Below, one piece after another: positions 7,930-15,585 of a DNA stretch of 56,582 nucleotides (the first letter of the stretch is position 1; each line of letters opens with the position of its first letter). The notes under the pieces were generated by a model. The model worked only from the letters and a program-made list of their open reading frames with translations. It was not told where the DNA came from and made no database searches. The stretch comes from Firmicutes bacterium ADurb.Bin248 (GTDB lineage: Bacteria; Bacillota; Clostridia; Christensenellales; CAG-138). Where the stretch lies: positions 1 through 56,582 of the forward strand of contig MWBW01000001.1 in the NCBI GenBank assembly GCA_002069725.1, read 5' to 3'. The translations under genes were made by a program, and so were the position numbers.

Positions 7930-9602
7930 CAGCACAAAACGTCATACAGCCGCAAGAGATGCAGATCATCGTCATTCCCGCCAACCCGCTGGCGGCTCAG
8001 AGCAAAGCCATTACCCGCCAGCTTCGCGTCGCAGCATACTGTAGGGTCTCCACCGATCAGGAGGAACAGCTCACCAGCTACGAGGCGCAGAAGGCGTATT
8101 ATACCGAAAAAATCATGACCAACCCCGAATGGACGATGGCAGGGATTTTTGCGGACGAAGGCATCACGGGCACATCGGTGAAAAAGCGCGCCGAATTCCT
8201 GAAAATGATCCGCCTGTGCAAGAAGGGCAAAATCGACATAATCCTGACCAAGTCCATCAGCCGCTTCGCCCGAAACACGGTAGACTGCCTGAACTACGTC
8301 CGCGAGCTGAAGGAGCTGGGAATCGCGGTCATTTTTGAAACCGAAAACATCAACACGCTGAAAACCGACACGGAGGTGTTCATCACCATGCTGGCCGGCT
8401 TCGCCCAGGCGCAAAGCGAGTCAATGAGCCAAAGCATCCGCTGGGGCAAACGCCAGAGTTTCAAAAGCGGCAAGGTGACTTTTCAATATAAGCGGCTCTA
8501 CGGTTACAAGCGCGGCGAGGATGACACGCCTATGGTGGTCCCCGAACAGGCGGAAGTTGTGCGCCGGATTTTTGAAAGCTACCTCGCGGGAATGAGCGTG
8601 CCAAATATCAAGCGCATGCTGGAAGCCGAGGGCTTCCCTGCGGCGAAAGGCAAGCTGCAGTGGTCCATCGGCGCCCTGCAGTACATGCTCCGCAATGAAA
8701 AATACTGCGGGGATGCCCTGCTGCAGAAAACCTATGTGGAGGATTGCCTCACGAAAAAGACCAAGAAAAACAACGGGGAGCTGCCCAAGTACCTGGTTCA
8801 GAACCACCACGCGGCAATCATCGACCGCTATCTCTTCGAGCGGGTACAGGCGGAGATCGCCCGCCGCGCCGGAAAACGGAAGGTGTCCGACAAGACCAGC
8901 AAGACTCCGCAATCCAAGTACAGCAGCCGTTACGCCTTGACAGAGCTTCTGGTCTGCGGCGACTGCGGTACCGCTTTCCGGAGAGTGACATGGTCCAAGC
9001 GGGGCAAGAAAAAGATCGTGTGGCGGTGCATCAGCCGCCTGGACTACGGCACGAAATACTGCAAAAACTCGCCCACCATCGAGGAAGGACAGCTTCATGC
9101 GGCAATACTGTGCGCCATCAACGCCATGATGAGCAACCGGGAGAAACTCGTCGGCATCCTCAGAACCAACCTGTCGGCGACCTTGTCTGAAAAAAACGGC
9201 GACACCGTTAATCCACTGATCATTGAAAACAGAATCCGTGAGCTGGAAGGTATCACGATGGAGCTGGTGACCATCGCGCAGAAAAACGGCAACTCCGAAA
9301 ATTATGAGAGCAAATTCACTGCGCTTAAAGATGAGATCGGCGTCCTGCGCCAAACGCTGGAGCAATGCCGGGCCAAGCAAAACGGTCCGGATGAGCTGAC
9401 CCGGCAGATCGACGATATCTGCAGGGCGCTCCAAAACGCTCCCTTTGAATCAACGGAATACAGCGACAGCGTCGTGCGGCAGCTCATCGACACCATCAAG
9501 GTGGTCAACGAGGATAAGCTGCTCATTATTTTTAAGGGCGGCATCCAGATGGAACAGCCGCTCACCGGATACGAAGGAGATGAGATGGATGAAGCATCCT
9601 AA
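7923..9602 (+). CDS. Large serine recombinase 2 (third gene of the module)
   Basis: This 559-residue active-type large serine recombinase starts at ATG 7923 behind a GGAAAGGAG site inside the end of the previous gene. The resolvase domain (about 33-180) carries nucleophile Ser43 in Y-C-R-V-S and the KSISRFARN segment. The recombinase domain follows at about 195-295, with the ribbon cysteines Cys345, Cys348, Cys369 and Cys380 and a coiled coil at about 420-500. It is related to recombinase 1 but clearly diverged. Three-serine-recombinase modules are known from conjugative and mobilisable elements of Firmicutes, and this one most likely mediates integration and excision together with recombinase 1. 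The downstream 59-residue stub overlaps its last 14 bases. Confidence 0.93.
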   Translation: MLTAQNVIQPQEMQIIVIPANPLAAQSKAITRQLRVAAYCRVSTDQEEQLTSYEAQKAYYTEKIMTNPEWTMAGIFADEGITGTSVKKRAEFLKMIRLCKKGKIDIILTKSISRFARNTVDCLNYVRELKELGIAVIFETENINTLKTDTEVFITMLAGFAQAQSESMSQSIRWGKRQSFKSGKVTFQYKRLYGYKRGEDDTPMVVPEQAEVVRRIFESYLAGMSVPNIKRMLEAEGFPAAKGKLQWSIGALQYMLRNEKYCGDALLQKTYVEDCLTKKTKKNNGELPKYLVQNHHAAIIDRYLFERVQAEIARRAGKRKVSDKTSKTPQSKYSSRYALTELLVCGDCGTAFRRVTWSKRGKKKIVWRCISRLDYGTKYCKNSPTIEEGQLHAAILCAINAMMSNREKLVGILRTNLSATLSEKNGDTVNPLIIENRIRELEGITMELVTIAQKNGNSENYESKFTALKDEIGVLRQTLEQCRAKQNGPDELTRQIDDICRALQNAPFESTEYSDSVVRQLIDTIKVVNEDKLLIIFKGGIQMEQPLTGYEGDEMDEAS

Positions 9603-9768
9603 AACCAAGGCAGGCAAGAAAAACCGGCCGCAGGATTCCAGCCCCAGGGTAGCGATTTATATGCGTGTCGCCACGGAATCCCAGTTGGGAGATCAAAGCC
9701 TGAAACAGCAAATAGCCCGTTACGGTTTTATACGCGGGACGATGAATTTCATGCGCACCGGAAAATAA
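9589..9768 (+). CDS. 59-residue recombinase stub (beginning of a resolvase domain only)
   Basis: ATG 9589 lies inside the end of the previous gene, with GGAG about 10 bases upstream. After a Lys-rich leader the product enters the first resolvase strand (VAIYMRVATESQ, residues 21-32) and the following helix. It then ends after about 15 unrelated residues. The nucleophile position is Ala28 and the rest of the catalytic domain is missing. It is either a decayed fourth recombinase whose remainder was deleted or a retained small dimerisation peptide. A terminator follows 10 bases after the stop, which fits an operon end. Confidence 0.55.
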   Translation: MKHPKTKAGKKNRPQDSSPRVAIYMRVATESQLGDQSLKQQIARYGFIRGTMNFMRTGK

Positions 9769-9778
9769 CACATTCTTC

Positions 9779-9805
9779 AGCGGAGTCAGGACGGCTCCGC
9801 TTTTT
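9779..9805 (+). terminator. Rho-independent terminator of the recombinase operon
   Basis: AGCGGAG (9779-9785) and CTCCGCT (9795-9801) form a perfect 7-bp stem running into five T. It closes the recombinase run. Confidence 0.8.
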
Positions 9806-9823
9806 CCATGAAAGGAGCGGCAT

Positions 9824-10189
9824 ATGACAAATGAAGCATTGAGCGAATTGCTGGGCAAAGAAAAACTGGTCAGGGGCTATGTCTATCCCTATGAGGGCTG
9901 CCGGAGCGAATACTGGTTCGAACACTCGCCCTCCAACATCGCCAACTTTATCATGCGGCATGAGGATGCGAGAGAAATCATCCTCACGGATGTATTGGAC
10001 AGAAAAATCCTGAACACCATCGGGAATTTCATCGACCGCTGCCCGGATCAGGAACTGCTGCCTCAAATACTGGAGCATCTCATCCCCATGCAGATGGGCG
10101 AAAAGGAGCCGCAGGAGTTTCCCGTCGCCACCGACGCGGAAGTGGAAGCCTGGTACGAAGCGCAAAACGAGATGGAAATCAGTATGTAG
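9824..10189 (+). CDS. Accessory protein of the mobile element, function unknown
   Basis: This is a 121-residue acidic soluble protein. ATG 9824 is preceded by AAAGGAG about 6 bases upstream. The sequence has a short aromatic beta-like start (GYVYPYEGCRSEYWFEH), then helices with a central DVLDRKILNTIGNFIDRC segment and an acidic Glu-rich tail. There are no enzyme motifs, membrane segments or DNA-binding motif that I can recognise. It follows the recombinase operon terminator and precedes two other small proteins in the same direction, a typical accessory-gene block in Clostridial elements. Confidence 0.65.
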   Translation: MTNEALSELLGKEKLVRGYVYPYEGCRSEYWFEHSPSNIANFIMRHEDAREIILTDVLDRKILNTIGNFIDRCPDQELLPQILEHLIPMQMGEKEPQEFPVATDAEVEAWYEAQNEMEISM

Positions 10190-10240
10190 GCTGGCTGGCA
10201 CAGCCTGTGGCAGCAATAAAAATCTTTGGAGGTGAAGGCG

Positions 10241-10501
10241 ATGACAAAAGAAGAAGCGATAGCAAAAGCCGAAAGCCGGTGGTACGAGGGAAAATCTCCG
10301 CGGGAAATTGTGGATTTTCAATTGTATGAGGATCGGCTGTGCATGCCCCTTCCTCTTTATCAGGAAGCGGTGGAAACGGTGTTGGGGCGGCCGGTATTCA
10401 CTAATGAGTACAAAACGCCTGAAAGATTGATAGCCGAGTACGAAGCCATCAAATCGGCTGATGGCTGTCAAGCGGAACAAGGGCCTGAGATGGCTCTATA
10501 G
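10241..10501 (+). CDS. Small accessory protein of the mobile element, function unknown
   Basis: This 86-residue protein starts at ATG 10241 with TTGGAGG (10226-10232) 8 bases upstream. It is mostly helical: the first helix is MTKEEAIAKAESRWYE, and later segments read SPREIVDFQLYEDRLC and TPERLIAEYEAI. No known domain is recognised. It ends immediately before the ribosome binding site of the DUF4314 gene, so the two are likely co-transcribed. Confidence 0.65.
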   Translation: MTKEEAIAKAESRWYEGKSPREIVDFQLYEDRLCMPLPLYQEAVETVLGRPVFTNEYKTPERLIAEYEAIKSADGCQAEQGPEMAL

Positions 10502-10513
10502 GGAGGAATGACG

Positions 10514-10765
10514 ATGTTTTTTGATCACAGGAAAGTACAGCGGATTAAAGCGCAATATCCGGGCGGCACCCGCATCCAGCTCCACTCCATGTCCGGCGAA
10601 GCGGATATGCCGTCCGGACTGACGGGAACGGTTGATTTTGTGGACGACGCCGGACAGCTCCAGATGACCTGGGACAACGGCAGATCTCTCGCCCTCGTCC
10701 CCGGAGAGGATAGCTTCTCCGTTATCCCGCGGCCGGAGCAATCTGACCTGTCAAAGAGATACTGA
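10514..10765 (+). CDS. DUF4314-family protein
   Basis: This 83-residue protein starts at ATG 10514, 7 bases after GGAGG (10502-10506); the ATG at 10508 is too close to that site. The core matches the DUF4314 pattern of a small SH3-like beta barrel: YPGGTRIQLHSM, then GLTGTVDFVDDAGQLQMTWD, then GRSLALVPG. Family members are common next to recombinase and conjugation genes in Firmicutes elements, but their biochemical role is not established. Confidence 0.8.
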   Translation: MFFDHRKVQRIKAQYPGGTRIQLHSMSGEADMPSGLTGTVDFVDDAGQLQMTWDNGRSLALVPGEDSFSVIPRPEQSDLSKRY

Positions 10766-10770
10766 AACGG

Positions 10771-11202
10771 ATGCATGACACTTGTGTCGAAGTTTACGGC
10801 ACGGACAATTTCGGCAGCCACAGCTATGAATTTATTGAGTTTCCCGCTGTTATACGGGGACGCAACACCGGACATATCGGACTCGGCATCGTCACGCTTG
10901 ATCTGGAGTCCTCCGGCGAACATTGGGGCACCTTCTTTTTGACGCCCAAAGGCGTCATCGAACAGGGTGGAGAAAATATAAAGCCCGACCAATCCAAGTA
11001 CCTGTCGACCGTGTATATTCCTTACGACTACTGGTACACAGTTTCTGTCGAGCGGGATCACCATGTGGATTTTGACAACGTACCGGAGAAAGTGGCGGCT
11101 CTTTTGAACCACTGCTATCCGGATCAGCCGGAACCGAAGAATGACGGTCAGCAGGAAGGCGGACCGAATCCGGATCAGCAGAACGGTCCGGTTATGGGGT
11201 AA
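10771..11202 (+). CDS. Unknown accessory protein with Pro/Gln/Asn-rich tail
   Basis: This 143-residue frame begins 5 bases after the DUF4314 stop, and its start has only a weak purine-rich site. About 110 residues of globular, beta-like sequence (for example HIGLGIVTLDLESSGEHWGT and TVYIPYDYWYTVSV) are followed by a low-complexity Pro/Asn/Gln/Gly tail. The family is not recognised. Because the ribosome binding site is weak it may be translated by coupling to the gene before it, or it may be the remainder of a longer protein. Confidence 0.55.
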   Translation: MHDTCVEVYGTDNFGSHSYEFIEFPAVIRGRNTGHIGLGIVTLDLESSGEHWGTFFLTPKGVIEQGGENIKPDQSKYLSTVYIPYDYWYTVSVERDHHVDFDNVPEKVAALLNHCYPDQPEPKNDGQQEGGPNPDQQNGPVMG

Positions 11203-11349
11203 CGGAGGAACCCACTACGGGCAGGACCGAGCCAGACGATCCGGAAGCGCAGATTTTTAGGCTTATTCGAATGCGATATTATTTCATTTGCGTAACGCTT
11301 ATAGTATAATAATTCCAGCGGGTCTATTCTGCTTGAACGGAGGATAAAG

Positions 11350-11961
11350 ATGATTTCAACAGGAAGCATAATGGCAATCGATAAAAGCGAAATCCAGGAA
11401 GCATCCAAGGCTCTGGCGAAAGATGATCTCCCGCAGCTTGTAGAATGGCTGTCCTTAAAAGATGACAATATCAGATATCAGGCGTTCCTCCTCTTGCAGA
11501 GCAGGTCGATGTTTTTTGATGACGTTTATCCCTTTTGGGACACCTTCCGCGATAAGCTCAAAAGTGATAATTCATATCAGAGAAGCATCGGGCTCATGCT
11601 TGTTGCGGAGAATGCTAAATGGGATGCGCAAAACCGAATGGAAGATACCATCGATGAATACCTGGCACTCCTGAATGATGAGAAGCCCATAACAATACGC
11701 CAGTGCATTCAAGCATTGGGTAAAGTAGTGCCATTTAAGCCGAGCTTGAACAAGAAGGTAGCCAGCAAGCTCATTTCATTTGAGCTTATGGCCGTTAAGG
11801 AAACCATGCGCAAATCCATATTGCTCGACATATTGAACGTGCTGCTCATAATAAGGAAAGAGCTGAAAACAGACGAAGTCGAAAACTTTATCCTGAACGC
11901 GCTGTCGGGTGAAATATTGGATAAGAAATCAAAAAAGCAGATTGAGGCACTTTTGTCATGA
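11350..11961 (+). CDS. HEAT-repeat-like helical protein
   Basis: This 203-residue protein starts at ATG 11350 behind GGAGG (11339-11343). The whole length is predicted-looking amphipathic helices in pairs, with HEAT/ARM-like spacing: DLPQLVEWLSLKDDNIRYQA, then helices ending in SYQRSIGLMLVAENAKWD, then PITIRQCIQALGKVV. Such folds serve as protein-binding scaffolds; no catalytic motif is seen. A TATAAT at 11305-11310 suggests its own promoter, though no good -35 box is at standard spacing. Base composition is lower in G+C than the recombinase genes. It may be element cargo. Confidence 0.65.
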   Translation: MISTGSIMAIDKSEIQEASKALAKDDLPQLVEWLSLKDDNIRYQAFLLLQSRSMFFDDVYPFWDTFRDKLKSDNSYQRSIGLMLVAENAKWDAQNRMEDTIDEYLALLNDEKPITIRQCIQALGKVVPFKPSLNKKVASKLISFELMAVKETMRKSILLDILNVLLIIRKELKTDEVENFILNALSGEILDKKSKKQIEALLS

Positions 11962-12042
11962 GAACCAATTCAAGGCTCTTTAATTCCCCTAAAAGCATCG
12001 TGCTTTTGAAAAAACAACTGGCATCTATATTTACCTAACTTC

Positions 12043-12426
12043 TCAGAAAAAGGGCTGAAAACCTTGGAAATCGGGTGTTTCCAATGCGTTCTCAGCTCTT
12101 TGCTTTTGAAGGATTATTTCCCGCTCGGGAATCATGCCGGCCATCCTTCCGGCTTCGTTTCTTATCAAGCGAGCCTCTTTTGCTAACAGCCGTTTGGTGC
12201 CCGCTTCCCGCCTTGCTAACGGATTTGCTAACAGGCAGGTTTTTGCTGCGTTTTTGCGAACACGCTGCCGCCGGCGAGAACGGCGAGGGCTTGCGCAAGC
12301 GTTGCCGCCATTTGAGTTTTCTCCCTTGTAGTCGTCAGGCTTCAGAGTAATCCGAAAGCCGCAGGTTCCTGCGCAACAGGTACGACGCTTTGCTCTGCGG
12401 CTGGCTCTGCGCGGCGCGCGGCTTCC
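12043..12426 (-). pseudogene. Start-less minus-strand remnant frame with basic and 'LARREAGTKRLLAKEARLIRNE' type sequence
   Basis: On the minus strand one frame stays open from 12426 to the TGA at 12043-12045 (127 codons) with no start codon near its beginning. Its first half is Arg-rich. Its second half is helical (LLANPLARREAGTKRLLAKE, then RNEAGRMAGMIPEREIILQK) and it ends with DFQGFQPFF. The second half looks like genuine protein and resembles tails I associate with small frames in Clostridial elements. The beginning is lost and an in-frame stop lies upstream. No plus-strand gene is credible in the roughly 540 bases from 11962 to 12502. Confidence 0.35.
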
Positions 12427-12502
12427 TTAATATAGAAGAAATACAGCGCCCGCAGTCCTTCCCATGTGACTTTTGAAAGACGAAAATCTCCGGAAAAACA
12501 TA

Positions 12503-13381
12503 CTATTCTTCAAAAGATAGGTTCCGGGGGTAATCCGGAAATATTTCTTCAGGAGTAAAATCAGTTGTCGGCGTGTTGTGATCAACCTCTTGAAAACTGA
12601 TGTTATCAAGCCATACTTGCCCACTGCCGAACATCAATACGCCGATATTAATAATAGCCGCATTTTCAGGTACATCCAGTATGCAGGAATAATGATTCCA
12701 TTCTGTTGTGCCCACAATTGGGCGGGTCTGCATATTATCCAGTTTGAGGGCGCCCCCTACGGCATTGTCCAGCCTCATCCATAATCCGCACCACCCGGAA
12801 ACCCCCCGGGTTTTTATAAAACCGGAAAGGCGAACCCTTTTGCCCAAGAAATTTTTGCTGCTAAACTGTTGCATAATTGTGATGAAGTCGCCGGCTTCAT
12901 ATTCATCTGCAACGGACTTTATCGTTGCTGATCTCGTGCCTGTGTTATACGTCTCATAGTCAATGTTCATTTGATATTTCTGGGGGTCCGTTCCTGTCAT
13001 GATCCATCCGTTGATTTCTGTCTTACTGTTCATGGCGATACCTCCTAAAATTAAGTTTTTAATAGCCGACCTATATCTGCCCGGGGGTAATCGATAAATG
13101 CTTTTAAAAGCCCTTGTGAAAGCTTCTTGTGATTCAAAACGGTAGATTAGGGCAGTATCAAGTATAGATATATTTGTATTCAGCAGAAGAGAAGCGGCGC
13201 TGGCAAGCCTTCTCTTTCTAATATAATCATATATAGAGATTCCAACTTCCCTTTGAAAAGCCCTATGAAAATGGAATTTTGAAAACCCTGCTACCTTAGA
13301 AATCTCATCTAAAGCCAGTTCTTCGCACAAATTCATTTCAATGTAATCTATTGCAGTCTGAATTTCTTTGGTATGTGTCAT
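12503..13381 (-). CDS. AraC-family transcriptional regulator with C-terminal beta-sandwich-like domain
   Basis: This 292-residue protein has an N-terminal AraC/XylS DNA-binding domain (residues 1-105). The first helix-turn-helix lies around 25-45 (LDEISKVAGFSKFHFHRAFQ) and the second around 72-97, ending LPPGRYR. The rest (about 118-285) is beta-rich with a carbohydrate-binding-module or galactose-binding flavour (VRLSGFIKTRGVSGWCGLWM; later GQVWLDNISFQEV). It presumably senses a ligand. The start at 13381 has AAAAGGGG 9-10 bases upstream. It is single, flanked by decayed sequence, so its target genes are not evident. Confidence 0.85.
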   Translation of the reverse strand: MTHTKEIQTAIDYIEMNLCEELALDEISKVAGFSKFHFHRAFQREVGISIYDYIRKRRLASAASLLLNTNISILDTALIYRFESQEAFTRAFKSIYRLPPGRYRSAIKNLILGGIAMNSKTEINGWIMTGTDPQKYQMNIDYETYNTGTRSATIKSVADEYEAGDFITIMQQFSSKNFLGKRVRLSGFIKTRGVSGWCGLWMRLDNAVGGALKLDNMQTRPIVGTTEWNHYSCILDVPENAAIINIGVLMFGSGQVWLDNISFQEVDHNTPTTDFTPEEIFPDYPRNLSFEE

Positions 13382-13537
13382 CTGCCTTACCCCTTTTAAT
13401 TACTATAACATGATATCAAGTTTGATTTTTGACAGATATTGCTCTTTTTCAAATCATTGAGTTAGAGACAGGAACAAGCATTGCGCATCTGTCGGCCATG
13501 TTCCATCAGGATGCCCACAGCGTCGGACAGGTCGTTT

Positions 13538-13687
13538 TTATATCAGCGTCATGGCGATCAGGCGTTCCGCGCGCACCGTAAGGATGTTGGAGGATGTCCT
13601 GTAATAAACGGCGTGCGCGATCCGCCTAAGCGTATAGGAGCGCGTCCCCGTGGAATCCGTGTTCAGCCAGCCGTTTGGCAGGCCCAT
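13538..13687 (-). pseudogene. Possible C-terminal fragment of a degraded gene
   Basis: The minus-strand frame from ATG 13687 to the stop at 13538 encodes 49 residues ending LRRIAHAVYYRTSSNILTVR plus AERLIAMTLI. This reads like the compact end of a real protein (Arg/Ala helix pair). There is no ribosome binding site, and the upstream part of the frame does not look protein-like. The family is not identified. The surrounding 13382-14056 holds no other gene candidate. Confidence 0.25.
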
Positions 13688-13756
13688 CTTATCCCCGACA
13701 CGGTTGATCCTTCCTGGGATAGGAAAGCGCGCTGCGGTAAAAGGCGGCGAGATCAG

Positions 13757-13796
13757 TACCGATATTATCGCTTGCGGATAAAATCGGTATTTTATT
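13757..13796 (+). terminator. Hairpin with T-tract
   Basis: TACCGATATTATC (13757-13769) pairs with GATAAAATCGGTA (13777-13789) over 13 positions with one mismatch and a 7-base loop, followed by TTTTATTA. It has terminator form on the plus strand, although no plus-strand gene lies directly upstream, which fits the decayed state of this region. Confidence 0.5.
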
Positions 13797-14056
13797 ATGA
13801 TAAAAACAGCAAGCATGGGAAGTGTGGTCGCATTTCCTAAAAACTGCCTGTGGGGGACCTAAACGCTGTTTCTATCCTTATGATGTGATTGAAAAAAATG
13901 TTGCTTAACTTTGGACAAGTATATTAGTATGCTATTTATGGGATGGTTCATCTTACGGAATGCCGGCCAACAGCGCCTTAGGCCTTTAAGGCGAACGCAG
14001 ATCATGCGGATTCCGTCCGGGCAAAGGGAATGACTCCCAGTTTTAGGAGGATAAAA

Positions 14057-14527
14057 ATGAGCAAGTACGACGAAGCCATGAAGCTGCTGGACGAAAAATT
14101 TGGCAACAAGGACGGCCTGATCTCTCTGTCCACCATCGCGCTGGAACCGGCGCCCGATGGCAAAAGCCGCCCTGCCGCCCGCATTGTGGACGCCTATTAT
14201 GAGGACGGCGCGTTCTACACCGTCACCTACGCGACCTCAGGCAAGATGCGGCAGATCGCCCAAAACCCGGAAGTCGCCGTATGCATCATCGTCGAAAACT
14301 TCACGGCCGACGGTATCGGTGAAAACCTGGGCTGGGTGTGTGACGAGAAAAACGCGCAGATGATGACAAAGCTGCGCACAATATTCGCCGCGTGGTATGA
14401 CGAAGCCAATAACGACGAAGATCCCAACACATGCCTGCTGCGCATCCGCCTGACAAAGGGCCTGTGGAATGACGCCCACAAAGGGATCAGAAATGAAATT
14501 GATTTCGTCAATAAGACGGCAGACTAA
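14057..14527 (+). CDS. Pyridoxamine 5'-phosphate oxidase-like FMN-binding protein
   Basis: This 156-residue protein is of the split-barrel flavin-binding type. It starts at ATG 14057 with TTTTAGGAGG ending 6 bases upstream; an in-frame ATG at 14030 lacks a site. Typical elements are the first strand pair (LISLSTIALE, then PAARIVDAYYEDGAFYTVTY), the segment SGKMRQIAQNPEVAVCIIVE, and a C-terminal strand with LRIRLTKGLWNDA. The family includes flavin oxidoreductases and general stress proteins acting on unknown substrates, so the reaction cannot be named. It is monocistronic. Confidence 0.85.
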   Translation: MSKYDEAMKLLDEKFGNKDGLISLSTIALEPAPDGKSRPAARIVDAYYEDGAFYTVTYATSGKMRQIAQNPEVAVCIIVENFTADGIGENLGWVCDEKNAQMMTKLRTIFAAWYDEANNDEDPNTCLLRIRLTKGLWNDAHKGIRNEIDFVNKTAD

Positions 14528-14539
14528 CTGGCCTTACCT

Positions 14540-14905
14540 AATGCGCCATCCATATTCTCCATATTAGGTTGCTGCCGTTGGGGTATTAGCATACTGTGTG
14601 GTTCGCCTTGTTCCCCAACCGTGGGGTACAGCGGCGATAAAACGGTGAGGGCTTTGCCCTCGCCATTTTCATATGGTTCTTTTATCACCGCCCTTTAATC
14701 CGGCGTCTTCCTGCGGTTCGCTACCTTTAGTATTAGCCCAGTATGTCGTAATGCCCCGCGTCCTCTCGTAAGGGTAAGTTGAGCAGGGAAGGGGCGGCGC
14801 AAAAACTACGTTTTCCACGTTGAGGAATCACGAAGATTCCGCTACGATATAAAAGATAATAGTATGTCAGCCTTCGGGCCGACTTAAAGGCGGTTATCCG
14901 AAATG
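14540..14905 (+). other. Hairpin-rich intergenic region without a gene
   Basis: No coding frame with a start site is evident between the oxidase-like gene and the ECF operon promoter. Several stems occur: a GTTGGGG/CCCCAAC pair around 14577-14620; GCGGCGATAAAA (14631-14642) with TTTTATCACCGC near 14679-14692 enclosing a GAGGGC/GCCCTC stem (14644-14664); GGAATC/GATTCC around 14823-14839; and a UUCG-loop hairpin (GTCAGCC/GGCCGAC) around 14867-14884. It could be a small RNA, a miniature mobile-element remnant or a leader. I cannot decide. Confidence 0.3.
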
Positions 14906-14950
14906 AAGCCACGCTGGTATGCGCGTTTGAAAACCATTCTAACTCCCCAC

Positions 14951-14977
14951 GCAACCTGAGGTGAATTTTCCGGTCTA
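14951..14977 (+). promoter_or_regulatory. ECF-sigma-type promoter, probably autoregulatory
   Basis: A -35-like GCAACC (14951-14956) and a -10-like GGTCTA (14972-14977), 15 bases apart, match the usual ECF pattern of an AAC-containing -35 and a CGTC/GTCTA -10. It lies 45 bases before the GTG of the ECF sigma gene. Autoregulation by that sigma factor is inferred from the motif and position. Confidence 0.6.
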
Positions 14978-15021
14978 TACAGGTGAAAGGTCTTTCAAAT
15001 AGGTTCGGAAGGAGGAACGGC

Positions 15022-15585
15022 GTGAGCGACGAGCAAATCATAGCCCTGTATTGGGAGCGCTCAGAGTCGGCGATCGTTGAAACGGCGGCGGTTTACGCAA
15101 GGTACTGCCACAAGATCGCGATGAACATCCTCGCGAATCACGAGGACGCTGACGAGTGCGTCAACGATACCTACGCCCGCGCCTGGTCGGCTATCCCTCC
15201 GGAGCGTCCGAACAAGTTGTCGGCTTTTCTCGGCAGAATCACACGCAATCTGGCTCTGCACGTTTGGGAAAAGCGTCGGGCGGAGAAGCGCGGCGGCGGG
15301 CAGCTTGATGTCGTATTGTCGGAATTGGATGAATTGCTCTCGGACGGCGGCTCAAGCGTGGAGCGACAAATCGAAGCGGCAAGCATCGCGGAATCCATAA
15401 ACCGCTTTCTCTCCGAACAGTCGGACGTAAGCAGACGGCTCTTTGTGCGCCGATATTGGCACACCGATAGATTAGAGGAAATTGCCGTTGACCTCGGAAT
15501 GTCCGTAAGCAAAGCAAAGTCCATTCTCTTTCGGATGCGAAAGAACCTGAAAATTCACCTTGAACAGGAGGGCATTATCGTATGA
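15022..15585 (+). CDS. ECF-type RNA polymerase sigma factor
   Basis: This 187-residue sigma factor directs RNA polymerase to stress or signal promoters. Region 2 spans about residues 17-88 (CHKIAMNILANHEDADECVN, then AWSAIPPERPNKLSAFLGRI) and region 4 about 120-178 (RLEEIAVDLGMSVSKAKSIL). A linker of about 35 residues lies between. GTG 15022 is chosen because AAGGAGG (15009-15015) lies 6 bases upstream; an in-frame ATG at 14983 has none. The stop overlaps the ATG of the next gene (ATGA), so it is translationally coupled to its likely anti-sigma factor. Confidence 0.92.
   Translation: MSDEQIIALYWERSESAIVETAAVYARYCHKIAMNILANHEDADECVNDTYARAWSAIPPERPNKLSAFLGRITRNLALHVWEKRRAEKRGGGQLDVVLSELDELLSDGGSSVERQIEAASIAESINRFLSEQSDVSRRLFVRRYWHTDRLEEIAVDLGMSVSKAKSILFRMRKNLKIHLEQEGIIV

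Noticed and set aside
9445..9588. Longer in-frame extension of the 59-residue recombinase stub
   Set aside because: The added part is out of frame with, and fully inside, the end of the third recombinase gene, and is Arg/Ser-rich without domain character.
12092..12298. Small Ser/Lys-rich minus-strand frame starting with ATG
   Set aside because: No ribosome binding site, low-complexity product, and a competing frame over the same DNA looks more like real protein.
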